From IMG/VR virus record IMGVR_UViG_3300025684_000025, positions 1-41,563 of that record: a stretch of DNA of 41,563 bases; one strand, 5' to 3'. Every line of letters begins with the position of its first letter. The stretch's first letter is position 1. Shown here piece after piece: positions 24,126 through 30,385 of the stretch. The notes beneath the pieces were generated by a model. It saw only the letters and a program-made list of their open reading frames with translations. It made no database searches and had not been told where the DNA came from. This stretch comes from a virus. A program made the translations under genes and the position numbers.

Positions 24126-24977
24126 TTAAATAAACTTTAGAATGTTCTTAATAATGTCAAAGTTTTCATTTAATGAATCTACCCCTTTTTGATATTTGAT
24201 TCCTAATTTAGAAATAAAGTAAGACCCTTTAAGTGGTTTAGCCGATTTAGAATCTACTAAGATTAATGAGTTTTGTTTTACAAAGGCGATGAAATCTGTT
24301 TTATATTGTTTTGCTGCACCGACACCGTTAATGAAGTGACCATAGTCAGATTCTTTGATATCCGTAAATGGTTTAATTTGAATTGTATACGTTGGTATTG
24401 TAACAACATCTTTGTAGACTACTGCGTCAACACCATTAATCATATCATCGACAACACCTGAACCCCCTACTTTAACAACATTTAAACCATTAAATAGGGG
24501 ACAATCTTTTAGTAGGTTAATACTCTCCTCTTCGGTTTTTTCACCTTTAACTGATGTCCTGTCTATTGTTGGTAATACGATTGACATATAAATTTCACCA
24601 TCCTCAGAAACGATTGAACGGTAATTTTGTCTAAAAAACTGAATGAATGTTGAATATATTAAAGGTAACGGTTGGTTAACGTTAATTCCTGAATATTTTA
24701 ATAATTTAGACATCAAAACAAAGTTTGTATTAATCCTATTAAGTACAGGGTGCCAAACTCCGTCAGTTGTCCACACCCCCGTTTTTACTTTACCCTCAGA
24801 GTCTTTGTCTGTTTTCCATTGGTTTGTTGGTGTATATACGTGTTCTAACACTTTGTTAATAAACACTCTCCAATCACTATTATAACCACTTCCGTAGGTT
24901 TTCATAATAGACTGAGCAGTATCACGATAACTGTCTTTGTAACTACTTTCCGTCAATAACATACTTAATTTTTTCAT
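24126..24977 (-). CDS. Putative PD-(D/E)XK-type nuclease with capsid-targeting-like leader
   Basis: 283 residues. The opening MKKLSMLLTE has the length (10) and the last-three pattern (L-T-E) of the T4 capsid-targeting peptide. The C-terminal half has a restriction-endonuclease-like core: GVDAVVYKD with D184 on one strand, then 15 residues later YTIQIKPF with Q200-I-K202, the D-X(n)-(E/Q)xK active-site pattern in its Q form, followed by a helix GHFINGVGAAKQYK and strands DFIAFVKQNSLILVDS. An upstream acidic residue (E151) could complete the site. The N-terminal half is helical and unrecognised. If packaged, the protein would enter the host with the DNA. The active-site call is from pattern only. 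Confidence 0.58.
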   Translation of the reverse strand: MKKLSMLLTESSYKDSYRDTAQSIMKTYGSGYNSDWRVFINKVLEHVYTPTNQWKTDKDSEGKVKTGVWTTDGVWHPVLNRINTNFVLMSKLLKYSGINVNQPLPLIYSTFIQFFRQNYRSIVSEDGEIYMSIVLPTIDRTSVKGEKTEEESINLLKDCPLFNGLNVVKVGGSGVVDDMINGVDAVVYKDVVTIPTYTIQIKPFTDIKESDYGHFINGVGAAKQYKTDFIAFVKQNSLILVDSKSAKPLKGSYFISKLGIKYQKGVDSLNENFDIIKNILKFI

Positions 24978-24991
24978 TCCGTCTCTTTATA

Positions 24992-25000
24992 ATAAATACT
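24992..25000 (-). promoter_or_regulatory. Late-promoter motif variant AGTATTTAT
   Basis: AGTATTTAT on the minus strand, 14 bases before the ATG of the putative nuclease: the same gap as for the gp13-like gene. Confidence 0.5.
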
Positions 25001-25042
25001 TTGTAAATGATAAACGATTTTTAGAAAAAATACAGGTTTAAG

Positions 25043-25073
25043 TTTGTAGTAATGAAGATTTATTGTATATTTG
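25043..25073 (+). promoter_or_regulatory. Host-type (Bacteroidota) promoter for zinc-finger protein
   Basis: TTTG (25043-25046), 19 bases, TATATTTG (25066-25073): a second exact TTTG-N19-TANNTTTG. The predicted start near 25080 leaves a leader of only about 20 bases and rules out the apparent upstream start at 25063, which lies inside the promoter. Confidence 0.82.
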
Positions 25074-25098
25074 TAGTGAACAAAAAAAGACAACTATT

Positions 25099-25860
25099 AT
25101 GACATCAGCAACAGAATTTATATCGGAATACAACGGAAGCAACTCATTTCTTAACTCAGTTAAAAGTGGTTACAGTAAGTATGGTCGTCTTACACCAGCT
25201 CAATCTGCGGCGGTTATCAAAATAGTTAAGTCAATGAAAGAAAAAGTTAAGTCTATGGCTCCGATTGAAGTTCGTAAGAATATCGAACAGATTATGGAGT
25301 ACAAAGGAAATAATAAGTTCATCAAAGACTTACAGGAAAAATACGAAAAGTATGGTAAGTTAACTGAGAAGCAAATCGATGCAGGTCTTAAGTCTATTAA
25401 TCGTAAACCACAGAACACGGTTAAAGAACCGATGAAGCTACCTAAAAACCAAACAATCAGAATCCGTCAGTACATTGCAAAACAAATTAAAGAGGATAAG
25501 GATTTAAACTTCTTACCAATTCAGATTGAGGTTTCTCACCTAATTGGAGCGTCTAGAAAGGCACTACACCTAAGAGGTAAAATGTCTACTGAAGTAACTA
25601 CTGAGTGTCGTTGTTGTGGTAGAGGATTGAAAGACGAGATGTCAATCGCAACGGGAATGGGTAAAACGTGTTCTAAAAATATGGGTGTTGAATACGCAAA
25701 GAATCAATCTGATGTTGATAGATTTAAAGAAGACCTACAGAAAAAAGTTGATGAGGTTGGTGTATTTGACTTTTGGGTTCCTAAGTCTCAGGTTTCAGAA
25801 TGGGATGGGGTGTATAAGTTAGCAGTTAACAGTCAGTTTCAAACTTACGTTAACTCTTAA
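25099..25860 (+). CDS. Zinc-finger protein with two YGxLTxxQ modules
   Basis: 253 residues from the ATG at 25099, chosen because the promoter covers the earlier start. Residues 7-43 and 65-101 are two copies of one small helical module (Y.G.N.F....K..Y.KYG.LT..Q). Residues 138-240 form a second unit, LPIQIEVSHLIGASRKALHLRG ... DFWVPKSQVSEW, with a treble-clef-like insertion carrying Cys170, Cys172, Cys173 and Cys191 (CRCCGRGL, then MGKTC), close to the 'C..CgR.L....S...G.G..C' pattern of DUF6011-type proteins. The SNF2 helicase nearby has the same two N-terminal units without the zinc finger. It has its own host-type promoter inside a block of minus-strand late genes. A nucleic-acid-binding role is inferred. 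Its end overlaps the converging gene by 11 bases. Confidence 0.7.
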   Translation: MTSATEFISEYNGSNSFLNSVKSGYSKYGRLTPAQSAAVIKIVKSMKEKVKSMAPIEVRKNIEQIMEYKGNNKFIKDLQEKYEKYGKLTEKQIDAGLKSINRKPQNTVKEPMKLPKNQTIRIRQYIAKQIKEDKDLNFLPIQIEVSHLIGASRKALHLRGKMSTEVTTECRCCGRGLKDEMSIATGMGKTCSKNMGVEYAKNQSDVDRFKEDLQKKVDEVGVFDFWVPKSQVSEWDGVYKLAVNSQFQTYVNS

Positions 25861-26491
25861 TAGTGATGATTATTTGGTCACCTTCTTTTTTCACTTTGAA
25901 ATTAGGGGGTGATAAATTTTCATAGTACTCTTTATAATAGTCGACTTTTTCATCTTCGTCCATTGTCGTATCTTCCTCTTCCGATTCGTTAAGTGATGAT
26001 TCTATTTTTTTGATGGTAATGTCAGTATCCACAATTTCACTATCCCAAACCTTTTCTTTGACTAGTTCTAACTCATCGTGGTATGTGCCCTCACCCAATA
26101 ATCTATCTTCAACGGAATTACTACTATATCCTTCAACTTCACCACGATATAGGTATGTTCCCGATTCATTGTAACCCGCATTTAACTCTACCTCAAATGT
26201 AAAAAGTTTAGGGTCCTTAATAAAAGTACTATCGGTATGGTTTACTGTTGGTGACTGTAGGAAAGACGCTTCAATCTTATCTCTAATTTCGTGGTACCTG
26301 TCAAATCCAACACTATTGGTGTTAATCCCAAACATCTTTAACGTTTTAGTGATTACCTCAAAATGTTTAGAGTTGTCACCATCATATTTAGAAATCCCCA
26401 TACTACTAAAAACTTTAGATAGGTAAGGAATGACTTTGTCGTATTGAAGGTCATTGATTTCAGATAATATTTTACGTCTAAGACTATTCAT
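25850..26491 (-). CDS. Hypothetical protein with KILSE leader
   Basis: 213 residues, unrecognised. It opens MNSLRRKILSE, an 11-residue basic leader ending in L-S-E, then a helical segment, a beta-rich middle (LFTFEVELNAGYNESGTYLYRGEVEGYSS), an acidic low-complexity stretch (SEEEDTTMDEDEKVD, near residues 168-182) and a final strand unit FKVKKEGDQIIITIKS. A late-type motif ends 5 bases before the ATG. Its stop codon lies inside the converging zinc-finger gene. Possible internal head protein, by the leader only. Confidence 0.57.
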   Translation of the reverse strand: MNSLRRKILSEINDLQYDKVIPYLSKVFSSMGISKYDGDNSKHFEVITKTLKMFGINTNSVGFDRYHEIRDKIEASFLQSPTVNHTDSTFIKDPKLFTFEVELNAGYNESGTYLYRGEVEGYSSNSVEDRLLGEGTYHDELELVKEKVWDSEIVDTDITIKKIESSLNESEEEDTTMDEDEKVDYYKEYYENLSPPNFKVKKEGDQIIITIKS

Positions 26492-26496
26492 AGTTT

Positions 26497-26505
26497 ATAA
26501 ATAGT
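26497..26505 (-). promoter_or_regulatory. Late-promoter motif variant ACTATTTAT
   Basis: ACTATTTAT on the minus strand, 5 bases before the ATG at 26491, abutting the stop codon of the SNF2 helicase gene. Confidence 0.48.
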
Positions 26506-28250
26506 TATTTTTTAAGAATAGATAGTAAATCTTCCATAACTGAAGTTCCCATTTCGTTTTCATTATCCCCCATAACGGTATCGATAACGTTTTTCTTTCT
26601 TTGTAGTATGTCGTAGATTATCATTTCGATAGTGTTTTCAAAAATAGGGTAAAATACCGAAACATTAGATTTTTGTCCGTATCTATAGGCTCTATCTTCG
26701 GCTTGTGAATGGTCAGAAGGTACAAATGATAGGTCATTAAAGATTACAACCTCAGCGGATGTTAAGGTGATACCTACCCCCGCAGCTTTGATATTCCCGA
26801 CAAAGACATCTATTTTATCATCATTTTGAAATTTATCGACAGACTCCTGTCGACTTTGTTTTGTCATTCTTCCGTTTAACATAACAGACCTCTTATTGTA
26901 TTTCCACGCAATTTCTTCTAACGTTGCCGTAAAGTTTGTAAAAACAATTACCTTTTTTCCTTGCTCCAACGCATTGTCTATTAATTCGTAAGTTGAAGGT
27001 AATTTTGATTCTGCAATAATTTGTCGAGCCATCATTAACTTTGAAAGTTTCACAGATAGTGATTTTTTCTCATTTGAATCCTGTTCCCACTCTAAGTAAT
27101 CACCAATTTCTTTTTCATACTCTTTAGATTTTAAATTCAGATATACGGGACTTATAATTTTATCGGGTAAATCTAATATATCTTCTTTCATCCTTCTAAG
27201 TACGTGAGGTTTAACTCTATCTCTAAGTTCTTCTAAATTTGATGCTCCGTTTACGTTCCATACCTTACGTCTACCCGCCATAAATTGATATGCGTCACAA
27301 TATCTTTTAACAAATCCTGCCCAATTAATGGTTAATGGAGAACCTACTAAATGTAGTAAGTTAAAATAGTTAATCGGTCTTGAGGTCATTGGGGTTCCTG
27401 TTAATAACCAAACCTTTCCAACCTGAGAAACTAAGTGGTTAACTAATTGCGTTCTCTTTGCTTGTTTGTTTGAGATATAGTGTGCCTCATCTATTAGAAC
27501 TAAATCAAATCCTTCATCTAAAAATTTAGATTTAAAATCGTCATCACCTCTTTTTGGTATCTCGTGAAAATTCTTAATAATGTCGTAGTTGATGATTACA
27601 AACTTACCATCATCCCATTTTTTACCCTCGACAATACCAACAGATTCGTCAGTGTAGTTTTCAATTTCTCTTTTCCAATTCAGTTTTAAAGATGCTGGAC
27701 ATATGACCAATACTTTTTGTGCTCCACTTTCGATTGATGCGATTACCGCCGATGTGGTTTTACCTAACCCCATATCATCCGCAAGTATGTATTTATCGTT
27801 TGCCAATAATTTTACAATAGCCTCTTTTTGATGTTCCATTGGTGGTCTATGAGAATATGGTTCCCAATCAACCTCAACTTTTCTTTCATTACTCGATAGT
27901 ATGTGAGACTTTGGAACCCATATAAACTCTAAAGGACTTTTATCGATAATTTTACCATATATGTGGTAAGCCTTATCAGTCTGAGTCAATAGTTTCTCAA
28001 TATAGATTGATTTTGGTGATGTTGGTAGTAGCCTCTCTTCTCTTAATTTCTCACCGAAGTAAGGGTCAATATCTACCCACTTACGGGCCACCTTAGGTGT
28101 TTCACCATTGTTCTTTATGATATATTCTGCTTGTGAGCGTGAAGGTTTGTATCCTTTAGTAAAAAAAAGTTTTTCTTTACAGGATAAAATGTAGTTGTTA
28201 CCACCTTCATAAGTTTTTAATATTTCTATAGCCTTTTGCTCAGGAATCAT
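26505..28250 (-). CDS. SNF2-family DNA helicase/translocase
   Basis: 581 residues. ATPase core: MEHQKEAIVKLL (Q-like motif), Walker A DDMGLGKT (158-165), motif Ia VLVICPASLKLNWKREIE, DEAH box at 254-257, LLTGTP at 282-287, and in lobe 2 VGNIKAAGVGITLT and HSQAEDRAYRYGQK (motifs V and VI), the SNF2 hallmark. It is closer to SMARCAL1/HepA-type annealing helicases than to T4 UvsW. The first 120 residues carry one copy of the YxGxN...Y.pS.sQ module (7-46) and the 'KAYHIYGK...FIWVPKSHI' unit (93-117), both shared with the zinc-finger protein next door. Likely job: fork remodelling or recombination in phage replication. No late motif is seen upstream, as expected for a replication gene. Confidence 0.88.
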   Translation of the reverse strand: MIPEQKAIEILKTYEGGNNYILSCKEKLFFTKGYKPSRSQAEYIIKNNGETPKVARKWVDIDPYFGEKLREERLLPTSPKSIYIEKLLTQTDKAYHIYGKIIDKSPLEFIWVPKSHILSSNERKVEVDWEPYSHRPPMEHQKEAIVKLLANDKYILADDMGLGKTTSAVIASIESGAQKVLVICPASLKLNWKREIENYTDESVGIVEGKKWDDGKFVIINYDIIKNFHEIPKRGDDDFKSKFLDEGFDLVLIDEAHYISNKQAKRTQLVNHLVSQVGKVWLLTGTPMTSRPINYFNLLHLVGSPLTINWAGFVKRYCDAYQFMAGRRKVWNVNGASNLEELRDRVKPHVLRRMKEDILDLPDKIISPVYLNLKSKEYEKEIGDYLEWEQDSNEKKSLSVKLSKLMMARQIIAESKLPSTYELIDNALEQGKKVIVFTNFTATLEEIAWKYNKRSVMLNGRMTKQSRQESVDKFQNDDKIDVFVGNIKAAGVGITLTSAEVVIFNDLSFVPSDHSQAEDRAYRYGQKSNVSVFYPIFENTIEMIIYDILQRKKNVIDTVMGDNENEMGTSVMEDLLSILKK

Positions 28251-28301
28251 AAACGCATATTGTATTATATAAGATAAACATATAATTAAAAAGAATCAAT
28301 A

Positions 28302-28310
28302 GATATTTAT
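28302..28310 (+). promoter_or_regulatory. Late-promoter motif GATATTTAT
   Basis: Exact match ending only 4 bases before the ATG at 28315. As a -10 element it would put the first transcribed base at the start codon. Confidence 0.62.
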
Positions 28311-28314
28311 TAGT

Positions 28315-28827
28315 ATGAGTAAAAAGAAACAACCAATAAATAGAATGGGTAAGTTCTTTGGTTACGATGATTTTAATTTAGAATTATCGATGGGCGAAGA
28401 GTGGTTACACGGAGATATGAATTTCACTTTAGTTTTATTTAGAGTGGACAGAAGTAAGAGTGTTGATGACGTATATGGTGAATCGGGTAAGGGTGAGATT
28501 AAATTCTTTTCCCCTGTTGAGTTCAAAGGGTATGTTCAGATTGCAGGACCTGATAACAAAACCTATTCTAATGGTTTAGGTCGTTATTTGGAGCCAGGTA
28601 ATATGACCGTTTCTTTATATAAACATCATATGGAAGAGAAAGACATTGAAATTTCCTATGGTGATTATATTGGTTACTATGAAACTGAAGATAGAGTAAG
28701 ATATTATGAGGTCGCAAATGATGGTAAAGTAACATCAGATAATAAACACACATACGGAGGATTTAAGGCGTTCTATAGAACAATACTTTGTACACCTGTT
28801 AGTGAAGACCAATTTAAAGGAATGTAA
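28315..28827 (+). CDS. Neck protein, gp14-like
   Basis: 170 residues. The order of features follows T4 gp14: FTLVLFRVDRSKSVDDVYGES (T4 'ECYYVPREYVSPDLIFGED'), FFSPVEFKGYVQI, a short GLGRYL loop, MTVSLYKHHMEEKDIEISYGDYIGYYETEDRVRYYEV (T4 'VTLSINPGLFKHQ...PKEGDLIYFPMDNSLFEI'). It is shorter than T4 gp14 (256). gp14 binds gp13 to form the neck ring that receives the tail. It is followed 2 bases later by the gp15-like gene, and then by the sheath gene, the T4 order. Confidence 0.62.
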   Translation: MSKKKQPINRMGKFFGYDDFNLELSMGEEWLHGDMNFTLVLFRVDRSKSVDDVYGESGKGEIKFFSPVEFKGYVQIAGPDNKTYSNGLGRYLEPGNMTVSLYKHHMEEKDIEISYGDYIGYYETEDRVRYYEVANDGKVTSDNKHTYGGFKAFYRTILCTPVSEDQFKGM

Positions 28828-28829
28828 TT

Positions 28830-30095
28830 ATGCCATTACCAAAGAAAGTAAAAAAGGATATTAACGTTTATCCGTCGAAAACATTATTAGAAAGGAGAGA
28901 GCAGATGTTGGAAGAAATTACCAACCAAGACACTAATCTACCTGAATCTGTAATGCACGAAGACTTAGATTTAGGAATGTTGGAGTTTGTAAAAGAACAC
29001 CTACGTTTCAAAAGTGACGGTAAGTACGTTAATTTTATTGAAAAGATACTTTCTTTACAAAGATGGGCTGAGTTATCAAATACCTTTGACTTCATCAATA
29101 AAGATGAAAAAATGCAACTACCTTTTATTACTGTAGTTCGTAAACCTGAGGTCCCTTATGGTTCTAATCCGGCACTACAATATACAATTCCCGATAGACA
29201 AAGTTTCTTTTATAGAAGGATATCTACATGGGATGGTAATAGATTAGGTGCTGATGTATATAAAATACCTCAACCAATACCTGTCGACATTTCTTTTGAT
29301 GTTGTTGTGGTTTGTAATCGTATGAGAGAACTAAATGGTTTTAATACAAAAGTGATGCAGAAATTCTCATCTAGACAATCATACACAGTCGTTAAAGGTC
29401 ACTATATCCCTTTGGTTTTAGAATCGATATCTGACCAATCACAAATAGACTCAATCGAGGGTAGAAGGTTCTATCAACAGGTTTACTCTTTTCAAATGCA
29501 AGGATTCTTAATTGACGATGAAGAATTTGAAATAGTACCAGCGATTAATCGAGAGTTAATTATGATGGAATTAGGTGCTGACGTTAAGGGTAATTCATCG
29601 GTAAACACATTTAAAACTATTAAACATAATGTGGAGATAAATGCTGAGGTATTTACGGGTGATTCAGTAACCACCACATTTAAGGTTCAGAGAAAAGTCA
29701 ATAACTTATTCTTTGTCGAGTTAAACGGAATTATTTTGGTTCAGGGAGAGGACTACTTCCACAATGGGAATAGTTCTAATATTATATTCTCAACCCCACC
29801 ACCATTAGATAGTAAAATACGTATTTCATATTCTTTTGATAATAATTTTGTTGATATTGATGGGTCACGTCTATCTTTAAGTAAGGATATTATAGAATTT
29901 GAAGATGGTGTTTATGAGTATGATTTATCTAAGCCTATCCACGACATTATATTAGTTGATGTTGGAGGTATGATACAATTAGAGAATGATTATTATACTT
30001 TTAATATTGATAATAAAAAATTGACGGTTAATGAAATACCACCATTAAGTACCCCACCAGTTAAGATGAGTGTGGTATATCTAACAAAATCTTAA
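28830..30095 (+). CDS. 15: Tail completion protein, gp15-like, with extra C-terminal domains
   Basis: 421 residues against 272 in T4. Residues 90-235 follow T4 gp15: QLPFITVVRKPEVPYG, then PIPVDISFDVVVVCNRMRELNGFNTKVMQKFSSRQSY.., then RRFYQQVYSFQMQGFLIDDEE (T4 'SPIKMIYELSIFTRYEDDMFQIVEQILPYFQPHF' and 'RRRIEWSLTFEVNGWMYPP'). gp15 caps the tail tube and sheath and docks to the neck. The added C-terminus (residues 270-421) contains two similar beta units, each with FFVELNGIILVQGEDYF / IILVDVGGMIQLENDYYTF, the repeat seen in many phage structural proteins. Directly upstream of gene 18, with the late promoter of that gene after it. Confidence 0.68.
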   Translation: MPLPKKVKKDINVYPSKTLLERREQMLEEITNQDTNLPESVMHEDLDLGMLEFVKEHLRFKSDGKYVNFIEKILSLQRWAELSNTFDFINKDEKMQLPFITVVRKPEVPYGSNPALQYTIPDRQSFFYRRISTWDGNRLGADVYKIPQPIPVDISFDVVVVCNRMRELNGFNTKVMQKFSSRQSYTVVKGHYIPLVLESISDQSQIDSIEGRRFYQQVYSFQMQGFLIDDEEFEIVPAINRELIMMELGADVKGNSSVNTFKTIKHNVEINAEVFTGDSVTTTFKVQRKVNNLFFVELNGIILVQGEDYFHNGNSSNIIFSTPPPLDSKIRISYSFDNNFVDIDGSRLSLSKDIIEFEDGVYEYDLSKPIHDIILVDVGGMIQLENDYYTFNIDNKKLTVNEIPPLSTPPVKMSVVYLTKS

Positions 30096-30250
30096 AGTTC
30101 CCCGTAGATATCTGTCTTAGGTTTACAGTTTTCTTCTATTAGTTTTTCTATGTATTTAAACATTTTTAGACCTTCACTTTTGCAATGGTTTTTTAGCATT
30201 GAATGGTGATGTTCACTAATCTTTAAGTTTTTGACTATTTCCTTGTCCAT
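30092..30250 (-). CDS. Small ribbon-helix-helix-like protein
   Basis: 52 residues, minus strand, ATG at 30250, stop at 30092-30094, overlapping the converging gp15-like stop by 4 bases. Sequence pattern: a strand-like VKNLKISEHHH, then helix MLKNHCKSEGLKMFKYIEKLIEENC. This matches the short Arc/ribbon-helix-helix-like proteins of Bacteroidota phages ('v.i....h..LK.yCk..G.kM.kfiE.LI'), which usually bind DNA as dimers. A TATATTTAT motif lies 42 bases before the start. It fills what would otherwise be a 290-base gap before gene 18. Confidence 0.72.
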   Translation of the reverse strand: MDKEIVKNLKISEHHHSMLKNHCKSEGLKMFKYIEKLIEENCKPKTDIYGEL

Positions 30251-30292
30251 TTGTCGTTGTATGAAAAAAGTATGAAAAAAAACATACTACCA

Positions 30293-30301
30293 ATAAATAT
30301 A
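30293..30301 (-). promoter_or_regulatory. Late-promoter motif variant TATATTTAT
   Basis: On the minus strand, 42 bases before the small 52-residue gene; paired divergently with the gene 18 motif 33 bases away. Confidence 0.45.
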
Positions 30302-30334
30302 ATGGATTTATAAAAGTCTTTTACTAAAAAAATA

Positions 30335-30343
30335 AATATTTAT
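30335..30343 (+). promoter_or_regulatory. Late-promoter motif AATATTTAT of gene 18
   Basis: AATATTTAT, 42 bases before the sheath start codon. The leader between is almost pure A and T. Confidence 0.58.
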
Positions 30344-30385
30344 AGTAGTAAAGAAATAAATTACATAATATAAAATTAAACAATA

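Noticed and set aside
25063-25098. Upstream start for the zinc-finger protein
   Set aside because: It falls within and just after an exact host-type promoter, so those codons would not be transcribed.
30269-30286. GTATG-A8-CATAC inverted repeat before the small minus-strand gene
   Set aside because: Only a 5-bp A/T-rich stem with an eight-base A loop and no T tract; too weak to call a terminator or operator.
30335-30345. T4-type late promoter TATAAATA on the opposite strand of several sites
   Set aside because: Five or six of the thirteen motifs contain the complement of TATAAATA, but the others do not, and the gene lies on the wrong side of the T4 orientation. The shared sequence is GATATTTAT in the sense direction.
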